A stretch of 64,000 nucleotides of DNA, taken from contig LSRY02000006.1 in the NCBI GenBank assembly GCA_001643675.2, positions 1,800,501 to 1,864,500 on the forward strand, given 5' to 3'. Within the stretch, counting starts at the first letter, position 1, and each line of letters starts with the position of its first letter. Shown one piece after another: positions 35,743 to 46,683 of the stretch. The notes under the pieces are model-generated. The model saw only the letters and a program-made list of their open reading frames with translations. It was not told where the DNA came from and searched no databases. This stretch comes from Monocercomonoides exilis. Its lineage: Eukaryota > Preaxostyla > Oxymonadida > Polymastigidae. The position numbers and the translations under genes are program-made.

Positions 35743-36782
35743 ATTTATAATGTGATGGGAAAGATCAATTACAGGAAATGTATTTCAGTTGATGAACATT
35801 TCACATATTGCACAATTTTCAGAGAATAGCTTCCAACTTAAATAAGTAAATAAAAAAGTTCATTTGAAAATATGATAGAAATGAATTAATACAAAAAATG
35901 ATTATTTGTATAATTTACATTTTCTTTGCATTAAAAGTGTGTTTCTTTTTTATTCATCACAGCATGTGATGTTGTTTTAATATTTTTTTGTGATGAAAAG
36001 GCTTTTTGAGAAGCATTGATTGTTGAGATTTAGAGAAAATATGAAGAAGAAATTCAGTTGTCGCTTGATGGTGCTAGAAGGAAATGAAGACAGAGTTATT
36101 CATGGAATAGGATAAAAAGTTTATTATTACAGACAACGAAATGAATGAAATCAAAAAGAATAAAAGAAGAAGAATCATTTAATACTTCAACAACGATAAA
36201 AAAAACAAAAATGGAAATAAAGAATTAAAAAAACAGTTAATTTTGCTTTTTATTGTCAATCGCAATTTCTTTGTCTTGTATTTCTACTTTTTTAAATATC
36301 TTCGTTCAGTCGTCTTTTCACTAAATTTGAGTCAAAGTTCGAATCAGAAAATTTTTTCCCCATTCATTGACACATTCAGCGTTCAGTCTTTTCTTCTTTC
36401 AATTTTTTTGTAAGTTTAGACAATTGACATCACAAACTTACCATCATTTTCTTTATGTCTTTAACATTCGTTCTCCACATTTGCTGCAGCTTCAATAAAT
36501 AAAATAAAAAAAAATTGTGGCAATAATGCAATTATCAATTTTCATTTCCACAGAAAAGCAAACCATGCGTTCACAATTTGTGAGACAGATTTCGTCCTGA
36601 CTCATCTTGTTTTATGAATTTGAGATTTGGATCAAACAATAACAACATGCCTTGTGGTCTTTTCATCATCTTTTATAAAAAATTAACAAACAGTTCAGAA
36701 ATACTCTTCTCTGATAATTCCTTGCAAGCCAAATTTTCACTTTTTTTTAAAGAAAATGTAAAGCACTTCTAATGGAACTGCG
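35743..36782. other. Intergenic
   Basis: The 5' flank of the WD40/solenoid gene and AT-rich sequence without a supported feature. Confidence 0.5.
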
Positions 36783-37001
36783 TTAATCTTTGTACAATTG
36801 ATAGATGCAATTTGAAATGATTTCTGACATATGAAAATGAAAAAGAAGGCATTCATTTGTTTGGACAGTTCCTCTTTTAGGAAAATGAAGGAAGATTCTT
36901 TTCAGAATAATATTAGACGCTAATTCTTCTTCAACATTGAGTTTCTGTTTGATGATTAATTTACATAATTCGAAAGCACAACTGTTTTCCAATTGATTCA
37001 A
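36783..37001 (-). pseudogene. Coding-like fragment, unknown
   Basis: A 72-codon minus-strand frame with protein-like composition (contains KQKLNVEEELASNIILKRI). There is no ATG at its limit and no recognisable domain. It may be an exon or the remnant of a decayed gene. Confidence 0.25.
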
Positions 37002-37025
37002 GCTGATTCATATTCAATTGTGTGA

Positions 37026-37570
37026 ATGAAATATTTGAAGCAAGGAGCAGACGTAAGATGCTATATATTGCTTGCCTCTTCAAAATCATCTTCAACAACA
37101 GGAACATCGTTATTCAACTTGACAGAAATATCTAATCAGTTGCACCTTATTGTTTCTTCAACAGTTCATTCTTCCATAAACTCTGCTTTTAAAGCCGACA
37201 ACCGCGTCGAATTAAAACTTTCATTTAATAATGGAAGGCAGCCACATAACTTCTTATTCTTATTTTATCCATGAAACATTCTTAATTTTAAACTTTTCAC
37301 AACATATTTATCAGTACATATTAAAAATGCATTTTTAATCATTTTGTTAATGTTTTTCTCCAGCACCAGCAGGAGCGGCAAGTGGAGCAAAGAAGAAGGA
37401 CAAGGCAGCGCCTTTGGTGGTGGAGGTGGGGAAATGGAAGGCTGTGGTGAAGCAGGAGGAAGTGAAGCCGCTGCCGAACTGGACAGTGCAGCTGAAGTGT
37501 GTGTCGCTGCGATCGTGGCAGCCGGTGGTGGGGTACTTCGAGAAGCATGGGTTTGTGCAGCTGGATCTGT
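37026..37570 (+). pseudogene. Orphan exon(s) of an unrecognised gene
   Basis: The part at 37362-37570 reads as a convincing protein C-terminus in one frame: an Ala/Lys-rich linker (GAKKKDKAAP) followed by VEVGKWKAVVKQ, LPNWTVQLKCVSL and the end GYFEKHGFVQLDL before TGA. It follows a plausible splice acceptor (TTTCTCCAG, about 37361) and is clearly GC-richer than its surroundings. Upstream, 37026-37274 is an ATG-started open frame of 82 codons that could be an earlier exon, but no donor joins it convincingly. I do not recognise the family. It could be the last exon of a short gene or a truncated remnant. Confidence 0.4.
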
Positions 37571-38297
37571 GATTGCAGCACAAAAGAGGGGAAAAATGAA
37601 GGAGGAAAGGCAGCAGATGTCCTTTTGAGAGTTTGAGAGTTGTTGGCTGACGAAGGGGCATGACTGGCCATAATTGCTTCGAATATTCATGTTTCTGCAT
37701 TCATTCGTTGCTCTGTTGTTTCTCTCAGTACTTTTCTTTCTTTATTTATTTATTTAATTTTTTTTTTTATTCATCAATTATCAAACATAGTCATTATATA
37801 TGCAAAGAAAGCAGACAAGAAGGCATGGGAAAAAATAAAGTTCTTTGAAATCATTGTTTCATCAAAACTCTTTCGTTTTTTGTTTTGATTGTTCAGAATT
37901 GTGAAAAGATGCCAATGCTTTTATCGGAATGTTGTTGTGTACTATCTGTGGCCCAAACGAACAAATTCAATGCCTTTCTCCCCACATCTCCAAATTGTTG
38001 AAACTGTTTGAAATGACAACTCTCTTCAAAACAAAAAACAAAAAGTGAAATAAAAAGATAAAAAGAAAACAGAGGGAAAACAGAAGCTTTCCATCTTTAC
38101 CCATTGCAACACACCCAACAACCAAAAACAGGTGAAAGGCATCTGACTCTCTCAATGAAAGAGCCAATACCCCACAAAAACAAGCAAACAAAAAACATTC
38201 AAAGCTCAAATGCTTCTGTTTTCTTCTCTTCCCATCCAATCCCAAATGGTATCTTCACAAGCCCCACAAACACAAACACCAACCCCTCAAACACTTT
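37571..38297. other. Intergenic, 3' flank of the giant gene
   Basis: AT-rich sequence with no supported gene. The C-rich part after 38100 has open frames only as a continuation of antisense readings of the giant gene. Confidence 0.5.
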
Positions 38298-41200
38298 TCA
38301 TCTCTCGCTCATCAAGCTCCAACTCCCATTCCCACTCCCATTGTTTGTTCCATTTGTGTCTTCCTCAACATCCACAGCATCCGACGCAGTCATGACTAAA
38401 CCTCCTGCCGGAAACCGCTGGATAAACTCTCGCTTCAGCCCAGCCAGAGTGGGCCGTTGTTCCGGAACTGCTGAAAGGCACTGGCCAACCACTGTGCTCA
38501 GACTTCCCGTGCTCTTCACATCCTTCCTCGGTCTCTCCCCATTCACAATCTTCTGCCCCGCCACCTCTGCCTCATACTCCCCAAACGGGATCTCCAGCGT
38601 CAAGCACTCCCACAGCATCATCCCAATCGAGAATGCCACCGACTCCTTCGTTGCTCCCATGTTTTTGTTGATCAACAATTCTGGCGCCTTCCACCTCAAG
38701 CACTCCTTCCTGTTGTCTTCACAATCCTCAAACGCTGATGAGGGAAGGGAGTCATCATCATCATCACTTGCAGATGTCACAACTGTTGTTGATGAGATCG
38801 ATGATGAAGTGTCTGAGTCTGATGAGCAGTCAGGGTGCATGGCTATGGTGATCACCATATGCTCCGAGAACAGAACAATGTGCGGACTCAGATTGTCCAG
38901 TGACTGAAGCGGAACTTCCATTTCGTTGAAAGAGTGGAGCGATCCATTTGCCACCCAGAACAGGATCTGGGCAGCTGTCTGCTCTCTTTGTTGAAGACTT
39001 CCAATCGCCATCTCTTTCTTCTCATTCCTCCCATGAAGCAGCATGAACAGCGAATCTCGCAGGTCCACAATCAGCTTCTCATGAGGTGATGAGCATGCCA
39101 TTGCATCCACCAGATTAGACATAGATGAAGTGGTTGGGCACATATCCTCCCCTCGAACAAATGTGGATTCTGTATCTGAAGTGTCTGTTGTTGAAGTGGA
39201 TGAGATAGAAGGTGAAGGAGATCTCTTTCTCACCTCTTCCTCTTCCTCCTTCTCATCAACCTTCTCCAGCATCCATTTGGGAATCTTGTCTGAGTCTTGG
39301 CCAAGAATGTATTCAGTGGAGCCACTCTCAGACAGAAGATGCTCTGATGACTCCGAGTGTCCCAAGCTTTTCTCATACACCCTCTTCTTGATCCTCTCTT
39401 CATTCTTCTTCTCTACCTCCTTCTCTCCTCTCCTCCACTGCTCCTCAGGCGACATCTCCATCGTCACCATCTCAATCAGCTTCGGATCCTTCTTCACTGT
39501 GTCTTCCACAATCACTTCCAATTCCTCTGCTCTTCTCTTTTGCTTTCTCCATCGAATAATAGATATGATCAATGCTATTAGAAGAATTGCCACAATTACA
39601 ACACACACAATCAACACCCATGTAAATTTTCCTTCTTTCCCACCTTCAACAATTCTATCTTCTCCATCAACCTTGGGCTCACTTTTATTTTTGACGATGA
39701 ACGACTCTGTCGATGAAGGAGACTCTGCATTTCCAAAGAGGATGCACACTTTCACTTCTGTCTGCGCTGATGCTCCCGAAACAACAGACAACGGAATCTT
39801 CCCCACAGCTTCATCCTCGCTCACATGCCCCGCCTCCTCAAATTCGAAACACTCAATTTGCTCAACATCTTCAACAACAACCACAACCCTGAACGACAGG
39901 TTGCACGGAATAAGGAGTGACCCCACAAATCTCACTCTCGCCTCTGACACATTTTCTGCTTCTGATGATTCTTCCACTCTCACCTCTCTCAGCGTGGGGA
40001 TGAAGAACGAAGAGCCTCTGTCTTCTGTGATCCCCTTCACATTGCACCCTTCGTTCAGCATCCACATCGAGCTCCTCGCCCCCATCCCGTCTCCGCCCTT
40101 CACACTCACCACGTCCACTTCTCCCATCCCGCTGCACAAAATGTTCCTCCGATACGACGGATACTTCTCCATCCCTGCCAATGGCCTGTTCCCCTCAAAC
40201 ACCCCCTTCTCCACAACAACACTCCCCCCAACCATTCCCATCCCTCCCTCTGCTCCATCCCTCACTGTCGTGTCTCTCACCACCCCCTTGCCCCCCACCA
40301 GCTCCACCAGCGATCCATTCCATCTGCACATCTCATCCCCCTGTGCATTTCCCAAACTCTCTTTGTCCTTTCCCCCTTTCCCCTCAAACAACGATCCCTC
40401 CACCACCATCTCCCCACTCCCTTCAACACTCATGATCTGCCCCTTCCTTCCAGGTGTTGTGTTGTTGCCAAACGAACAGTTTGCAACCACCATCTCCACA
40501 CCCTCCAATCTCGCCTCAACAGCACATGCCCCCTCTGTGCTTCGCCTGATGTTCCTCACCGAAGAGTGTGCCACTTTCACAGATCCTCCTTCCTTTATTC
40601 CCCTTCCCCTTCCCTCATCATCTTCACCATCATCGCCATCTCCAACACTCACAACAGAGCAGCCTCCACACACAACATCACAACACTCCATTTCTTTCAC
40701 TGTGACCTTTGCCCCTGTGCAGATCCACATCACCGACTCTCCCACATCCAGCTCCCTCGCCTCAAACCCAACAACTCCCACAACACTGCTCTCCTCAAAT
40801 CGCATCAGTGCCTTCCTCCCACATATCCCCTCCACCCGCGACTCCCTCATCTCAAACCTCCCCGACACCACCCTCACCAGCGTGTGCTCCACCACAATCC
40901 CCTCTCCCTCTGATGAAAACACTCCCCGCGAAATCGTGCAGCTCCCATTCAGCTCCACCACAACACACTCATGTGCCGACCGGAATCCTCCCCGAAACAC
41001 CATCCCCATGTTTTCCAGCCACACCTCCTCTGAGCATTCCACAACCCCCTCTGCCAACGGCTCCTGCTCCACCTCCTCCAGAAACACCACCTTCGCTCCT
41101 TCTGATCCATGCAGGCTCTTCACTGTCACCGAGCATATCTGGCAGTCCTTCCTCAGCCCTGCTTCTCTGTCAATCAGCACCTGGCTGTACGACGATGCCA

Positions 41201-44200
41201 GCACATGCGACAGCCCATAGTCCAGCGATCGGCATGGCAGTGTCGAGTTCCCACACGGCTTCGAGTCACTCCCTTCCCCATCTGCCCCGCACACAAAGAT
41301 CAGCTCGCTCCGATATACAACAATCAGCGGAATCAGATCCTCCTCCTTTTCCCCCTCTCCTCCCCAGATCGCATTCTCCCTGTCATATCGCGGCTCTCGC
41401 AGATCCAGCACAAACTGCCTCTCGCTGATCTGAGACTCAATTTCCCAGCACCGCACATACACATCTCTCCCCACAAGCGCCTTGTTCTTCCCAAACTCCA
41501 CATTCCCCAGCACAAACCCCAGCGCTTCCCTCTCTTCCACCGTGCTCCTCAGATACACCCCTCCTCCTTTCCCCTCCACTGCCTCGCACCCCTCCACCAC
41601 TGTGTCGTTCATCTCAAACCTCCCATCCACCGCAACTGCCACACACACCCCTCCCCCACAGCTCCTGCTCCCTCCCAAGCACAGCTCAATCGTCGAGTTC
41701 CCAATCCCCACAAACACCCCCTCCGACACTGACGATGACACCACACTCGCCTCATCCTTCCTGTTCCTCACATTCCTCACTCGGCATCCCTCCAGCTCCA
41801 TCCTCCTCCCATTCCCCTCCTTCCCACTCTCATCAAACACAAACAACGCACTTTCAGTCACAACATCACACACCTCGCACTTCACAATCCCCACATCTCC
41901 ATCCTCCCCAGCCATCAAGTGGAATCCCACCACACAATCCTTCTTCCCGCTGAACACACACTCCCTCACCTCCACCCACGCCCCTTCACCACACACACCT
42001 ATCAGCGCCCTCTGCCCATTCGCAAGCCTTCCAGGAAGTGAGAAATTCACTCTCAAAAACGATGCTCCCTCTGCCGCAAACACCATCCCCTTCTCCTTCT
42101 CCACCACTTCCTCCACTTCCATCACACTCATCTTATCCTCCCGATCCGACTCCACCCCAACCATCTTCAGAGTCGTTTCCCTCTCTGTCCAGCACATCTC
42201 TCCAACCACAATCCTCCTCATCCCCTCTCCCCTCACTCGCTCCACCCCATACTCAAACGTCGAGCACCGAAATATCTCCTTCCCACACCCAATGTTGTTC
42301 ACCCCCTCCTTCCCATCCACATATACCACCTCCCCATAATACCCAGTGATGAACACAAACAGATCTTCCCCATCTCCAAAGTGCACCCCATCCACTCCAA
42401 CAAGCGAATTCTTCCGCTCATCTTCTCCAATCTCCTTCGCAAACCCAAACGATGTCTCATTCACCACCTCTGTCAGATCAGCGCACTTCACAAACATGTC
42501 TCGCCCAACCCAGGCATCATTCCCTTCAAACTCCATCTCTTCAAACAACACTCCACTCCCTTCCCCTTGCAACTCAACACACACAAACCCTCCTTTTCCT
42601 CTCTCCACTGCCTCGCACACACATCCCTTCGCTTTTGTCTCCACTCCCACCACTTCAAGCATCCCTCCCTCCCCCAGCACCATCCCAATCGCGCCTCCCT
42701 CTGAGCTCAACTCCGACCTCACCCCTTCAAACAAACATCCATCAGCAACAACCACAACATTCAATCCCACCCTCGAAGACACAATGCATGCCTCATTTGT
42801 GCCTTCAAGCACAACCCCCCTGAATTGGGTGCCATTCATCTTCACAATAGTCCCAGCCGAATTTCCTCTCCCATTCTCATCACCTCCCTCTTCCGCTTTC
42901 AATCCAAACAGAGCATGCCCTTTCAGCTCCACATTCACAAACTCGTCTTCCAAAAGCCTTATTTCACTGCTCCCACAAAACTCAAACGGCTGCCTCTCAA
43001 ATCGCATGTCAGTGATCATGCACTTTTCCATCTCCATCATTCCTCCCCCAACCACAACCAGGGCATATGTCAGTCCACCTCCACCAACACACCCAAAGCT
43101 GCAATCTGCCAGCGTCAACTTCCCACCCTCTGATCCAGAGGATTCAATCGCACACCTCACAGGAACAGAAAAGGATGGTGGCATCCGAAACTCCATCCTC
43201 GAAAACCCTGCCTCTCCATTGTTCCACACAATGCTCTTGATTCCTTCTCCAATTGTCATTTCCCTGCTCAGTGTGATCTCCGATCTTCCTTCCTCCTTCA
43301 CTCCCTCAACTGTGAATCCTGACAGATCATACCAATCGCATATCCTTGCCTTGTCTCGGATCTTCAGCCCTTTCCTCTCTCCCCCTCTCTTCACATTCTC
43401 ATATCCTCTCCAGAACGATTCGCACGGATACACTCCATCCCCACACCCAACAACATCCACCCCATCCTCCGATATCTCAATCACTTCCGAATACCGCTGC
43501 TCAAGGAAATACCCCAGATCCACAGCATTCTCAGAAAACAGCCCACTGTCAGTCCCTGCCAGGTCAACACCCAAACCCTCAGCATTCTCAATCTCAAATA
43601 CCCGCTCACTCGAAACAGACACATTCAGGTCTCCGCACAGAACAAACACATCTCTTCCCCACCTCGCCTGGTTTCCTCCGACTGTCACATTCCCCACACT
43701 GAAGTTGTTCGTGCTGCTTTCATCCACCCCAATAAACACCCCTCCTCCCCTCCCGCCTGTCTCCTCCACCAAGCATCCCTTCACCTCTGAACTCTTGATC
43801 TGAAATGACCCTCTTCCTGCAATCTCAGCAAGCACTCCACCTCCTCTCCCCTCTGCACTCTCGCAACTGCATCCCTCCACTGTGCAGTTCTCAAACACAA
43901 CACTCCTCCCTTCACCCACCCTGCTCCCAACAACTGTCCCATGCCCCACTGCTCGGGTCACAGATGAGTATGTTGTGTTCACTGATTCAAATGTGCTCCC
44001 TGCCTCCACAAACGAGGCATCCCCCATCCCAAACCCGCTGACATCACACATCTTCAGTGTGATCCCTCCTCCAATGGCACACAGACGCGCCTTCGAGAAT
44101 GGCTCCAGCCCCTGACTGTCTTTTCCAGCAAGGATGCACCCGCTCAGCTCAAGCGAGCTCTCCCCATCACTCACAAGAAACAGGCATCCTACCCGGTTGT

Positions 44201-46094
44201 GCTCCCTCAGCCCATCATCCACAATCTTCATATCCATCAGCTTCGCCTCGCCCCCACTGATCACAACAAGCGCACTTTCTGCCTCTCCAAGCTCTGCTCG
44301 TATCACTGTCGCCTCTTTCCCTTCTCCTCTCCCTGTGACATTTCCTCCTCTGACTTCAACCTCCCCTGACACAAACTCCCCTTCCTTGATCCTCATTTCC
44401 ATCGACTCCTCTGCTGCTCGTTTCACCCCTTGCTTCACGGTCAGGCAGTTGAACGAGTCTTGCTCACTCTTCCCACACCCATCCCAATCAAACCCATTCG
44501 CTGCAACAACTATCACAGAAAGCGTGTTCAGAGGGTCTTTCAGATATTCCTTTGTTTCTTCAGGATCCTTCCATTCAAACACTGTTCGTGGCTGTTCGCT
44601 CAGAGAATAGCACTCACTCATCGTCAATGTTAGCTTTCCATTCCAGCTACCATTCACATGAATATCGTTTCCTTGTGTTCCTGCACTGTTATTAATAAAC
44701 AAACAATATTGAATCTTTGCAGTAACACTGAGTTTCTGTGAATGATCAAAACGAATTGCACCTGCGAATGTGTTCGCCCTATTTGATCGAAAGTGGCATG
44801 ATAAAAGTGAGAAATTGTTTTTCATTTTATAAATATTTAAGGCGCCTGAGAAAATTGTCGTTGCCTGGTTGTTTAAAAAATCACACTCATTCAGTTCGCA
44901 TGTGTCATGATTATATAACTCTCCGGCACCAAGACCGTACGATTCACATTTAATAAATTTGCACTTATTCATTATCAGGCTATTTGTTCCTCTCGAGTCG
45001 AATGCTCCCGAATCTTCAAATGCACTGCAAAAATGGAATGTGGTATTTTCGGATGTCCAAGTGCCGGTTCCCTCATTTCGCACTGCAGCTGCTCTTGAAG
45101 AAGATCCCGTTAATCGACAACTCTCGAACAAGCAGTTCTTCAATGTTAGCGTTGCGTTTCCTGAAAGAAATATTGCTCCCCCTGAAATTTCGCTCGAGCT
45201 TTGAAACGAAAACATTGTATCCTCAAACAGCTTTTCTTCTGTATCGAATGTGTGCCTCTTTGTATCCGCAGTGCACTCCATGAATGAGGAGTTGAAACAG
45301 GACAGCGGACTGGAAGCACCATCAACAACACACCCCATGAAAGGATTCTGCACTTGTCTACAGTTCATCGAATCTATTGTGCAGTCCTTGTCTGGTCTGC
45401 CAGCTGTTCCACTCTCCACTGGCCTTTGAGGAATATGCATCTGAGTCATGTTGACGAATTCGCATTGGCGCACAGCAACTGAAGTGGAAGGCGACGAAGG
45501 CAAAAACGAACCGTGACATTGCACCAAGTCCCTGAAATCGCTTGAAGAAACACTCACTCTGCCTGGTTTTGACAGAATGTGTTTCGACTCTGACAGGCTC
45601 ACAAGGTTCGCCATCCTTCCACTTCCCAAAGGCAATTGGAGCGAAATGTTGAAAAGCACACTCTCTCCGCTTTCCATCCTAAATGGACTCTCTGCCCCCT
45701 CCTGTGCAATCTCCACCCTGCAGCTCCACAACTTCAGGGCCGAGCTGCTCTGGATGTCAATCAAGCTCTTTCCACGTGTTTGTTGAAGAACAGCCTTTTG
45801 AATCGTCATCGATGTGTTGGATATCACAGCCCAAGTGGAAATCCAGCTCCCTTCGTTGGCCCTTTGCTTTTCACTGAACTCGCTTTTTGCTCTGCTTCTG
45901 CGGCCTTCCAAGCTGCCTCTTGAGACTGCAATTCCTGATGTTTCTTCTCTGCCATTTCTTTTTTCACTTCCAATGTCTGTCTCAGCAAAGCTCTTCCAGG
46001 GTTGGCTTGTTGCACCTGATCCCAAACAAACGAACACCAGCAGCAAAACTCTCATGAGATGCTGAACGTTGCAACGGGAAATGGCAGAACTCAT
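38298..46094 (-). CDS. Giant beta-helix surface protein with pseudokinase tail
   Basis: An intronless gene of 2598 residues. The first true start is the ATG at 46094. A signal peptide (hydrophobic core VLLLVFVCLG) is followed by about 2100 residues of right-handed parallel beta-helix style repeats rich in Asn, Ser, Gly and Val with Cys. At least four large modules are visible: a CG...C-S element recurs near residues 541, 885, 1270 and 1611, and a GRDVFV-type motif near 478, 818, 1201 and 1545 (spacing about 340-385). One membrane helix (TWVLIVCVVIVAILLIALI, about 2151-2177) precedes a basic stop-transfer and an acidic juxtamembrane segment. The cytosolic C-terminus has a kinase C-lobe (RWKAPELL about 2466, then MMLWECLTLEIPF and PEQRPTL). 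I see no VAIK lysine, HRD or DFG, so it is probably a pseudokinase. Likely a cell-surface adhesion or sensing protein. Confidence 0.88.
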   Translation of the reverse strand: MSSAISRCNVQHLMRVLLLVFVCLGSGATSQPWKSFAETDIGSEKRNGREETSGIAVSRGSLEGRRSRAKSEFSEKQRANEGSWISTWAVISNTSMTIQKAVLQQTRGKSLIDIQSSSALKLWSCRVEIAQEGAESPFRMESGESVLFNISLQLPLGSGRMANLVSLSESKHILSKPGRVSVSSSDFRDLVQCHGSFLPSSPSTSVAVRQCEFVNMTQMHIPQRPVESGTAGRPDKDCTIDSMNCRQVQNPFMGCVVDGASSPLSCFNSSFMECTADTKRHTFDTEEKLFEDTMFSFQSSSEISGGAIFLSGNATLTLKNCLFESCRLTGSSSRAAAVRNEGTGTWTSENTTFHFCSAFEDSGAFDSRGTNSLIMNKCKFIKCESYGLGAGELYNHDTCELNECDFLNNQATTIFSGALNIYKMKNNFSLLSCHFRSNRANTFAGAIRFDHSQKLSVTAKIQYCLFINNSAGTQGNDIHVNGSWNGKLTLTMSECYSLSEQPRTVFEWKDPEETKEYLKDPLNTLSVIVVAANGFDWDGCGKSEQDSFNCLTVKQGVKRAAEESMEMRIKEGEFVSGEVEVRGGNVTGRGEGKEATVIRAELGEAESALVVISGGEAKLMDMKIVDDGLREHNRVGCLFLVSDGESSLELSGCILAGKDSQGLEPFSKARLCAIGGGITLKMCDVSGFGMGDASFVEAGSTFESVNTTYSSVTRAVGHGTVVGSRVGEGRSVVFENCTVEGCSCESAEGRGGGVLAEIAGRGSFQIKSSEVKGCLVEETGGRGGGVFIGVDESSTNNFSVGNVTVGGNQARWGRDVFVLCGDLNVSVSSERVFEIENAEGLGVDLAGTDSGLFSENAVDLGYFLEQRYSEVIEISEDGVDVVGCGDGVYPCESFWRGYENVKRGGERKGLKIRDKARICDWYDLSGFTVEGVKEEGRSEITLSREMTIGEGIKSIVWNNGEAGFSRMEFRMPPSFSVPVRCAIESSGSEGGKLTLADCSFGCVGGGGLTYALVVVGGGMMEMEKCMITDMRFERQPFEFCGSSEIRLLEDEFVNVELKGHALFGLKAEEGGDENGRGNSAGTIVKMNGTQFRGVVLEGTNEACIVSSRVGLNVVVVADGCLFEGVRSELSSEGGAIGMVLGEGGMLEVVGVETKAKGCVCEAVERGKGGFVCVELQGEGSGVLFEEMEFEGNDAWVGRDMFVKCADLTEVVNETSFGFAKEIGEDERKNSLVGVDGVHFGDGEDLFVFITGYYGEVVYVDGKEGVNNIGCGKEIFRCSTFEYGVERVRGEGMRRIVVGEMCWTERETTLKMVGVESDREDKMSVMEVEEVVEKEKGMVFAAEGASFLRVNFSLPGRLANGQRALIGVCGEGAWVEVRECVFSGKKDCVVGFHLMAGEDGDVGIVKCEVCDVVTESALFVFDESGKEGNGRRMELEGCRVRNVRNRKDEASVVSSSVSEGVFVGIGNSTIELCLGGSRSCGGGVCVAVAVDGRFEMNDTVVEGCEAVEGKGGGVYLRSTVEEREALGFVLGNVEFGKNKALVGRDVYVRCWEIESQISERQFVLDLREPRYDRENAIWGGEGEKEEDLIPLIVVYRSELIFVCGADGEGSDSKPCGNSTLPCRSLDYGLSHVLASSYSQVLIDREAGLRKDCQICSVTVKSLHGSEGAKVVFLEEVEQEPLAEGVVECSEEVWLENMGMVFRGGFRSAHECVVVELNGSCTISRGVFSSEGEGIVVEHTLVRVVSGRFEMRESRVEGICGRKALMRFEESSVVGVVGFEARELDVGESVMWICTGAKVTVKEMECCDVVCGGCSVVSVGDGDDGEDDEGRGRGIKEGGSVKVAHSSVRNIRRSTEGACAVEARLEGVEMVVANCSFGNNTTPGRKGQIMSVEGSGEMVVEGSLFEGKGGKDKESLGNAQGDEMCRWNGSLVELVGGKGVVRDTTVRDGAEGGMGMVGGSVVVEKGVFEGNRPLAGMEKYPSYRRNILCSGMGEVDVVSVKGGDGMGARSSMWMLNEGCNVKGITEDRGSSFFIPTLREVRVEESSEAENVSEARVRFVGSLLIPCNLSFRVVVVVEDVEQIECFEFEEAGHVSEDEAVGKIPLSVVSGASAQTEVKVCILFGNAESPSSTESFIVKNKSEPKVDGEDRIVEGGKEGKFTWVLIVCVVIVAILLIALIISIIRWRKQKRRAEELEVIVEDTVKKDPKLIEMVTMEMSPEEQWRRGEKEVEKKNEERIKKRVYEKSLGHSESSEHLLSESGSTEYILGQDSDKIPKWMLEKVDEKEEEEEVRKRSPSPSISSTSTTDTSDTESTFVRGEDMCPTTSSMSNLVDAMACSSPHEKLIVDLRDSLFMLLHGRNEKKEMAIGSLQQREQTAAQILFWVANGSLHSFNEMEVPLQSLDNLSPHIVLFSEHMVITIAMHPDCSSDSDTSSSISSTTVVTSASDDDDDSLPSSAFEDCEDNRKECLRWKAPELLINKNMGATKESVAFSIGMMLWECLTLEIPFGEYEAEVAGQKIVNGERPRKDVKSTGSLSTVVGQCLSAVPEQRPTLAGLKREFIQRFPAGGLVMTASDAVDVEEDTNGTNNGSGNGSWSLMSER

Positions 46095-46683
46095 CACAAT
46101 GCAACCATTATTTACTCTTTCAGATCAACAAAATTATCTCAACTTTTTCGTTTGAAATGTTGCTTTGATCTCGATTTTCTTTTTCTTTCTTTTTTTTTTT
46201 TTCAATTTTGCATTTCGTCAGTTTATTTTCATTTTTGGTATTTGTGATGCTCTTCTTGCTCGGTTTGTCCTTTTTGTCTGGAAATACCATTCTCACTTTT
46301 TCATTCATTCATTCTTTCTTTGGTGTTTTATTCAAAAATAAAATTTCAATTCAATCGTCCAACAAGATAATTGTCAGCATATTGCATAGAAACCTGTTCA
46401 CCACTCATGGAAGCCTCATGCTTGAAAGCAGCCCTGATTTTGAGAAATTTAACAAATATTGTATTTTTACCAAGCTTATTCCTCGTTCTCATCTTCCTGT
46501 GCTGTCAAAAGTTGTTCATACGATGAATCAATGTGGTAATGATTATTCCAAAAAGTTGTGGAAATTTTCAATGAGAAGCGAATCATTCTGTTGGTTTCAG
46601 TGGGTATTTTGAGTTCAAATCACAAAATCATCTTTTCTCGGCCAACAAGCCCCGCAAGCAGCAAAAGCACCTCGACAACTCTC
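46095..46683. other. Intergenic between divergent genes
   Basis: The shared 5' flank of the giant gene (-) and the gene at 46684 (+). A coding-like frame continues upstream of 46684 to about 46640, so the start of the right-hand gene may lie slightly further left. No promoter motif was identified. Confidence 0.5.

Noticed and set aside
39130-43803. Very long plus-strand open frames (up to about 700 codons) opposite the giant gene
   Set aside because: They are antisense shadows. The giant gene rarely uses TTA, CTA and TCA, so the opposite strand lacks stops. Their Pro/Ser/His-rich, repeat-like composition mirrors the sense strand and shows no domain.
46208-46612. Plus-strand open frame left of the gene at 46684
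   Set aside because: The translation is Phe/Ser-rich low complexity over the giant gene's 5' flank; no splice or start supports it.
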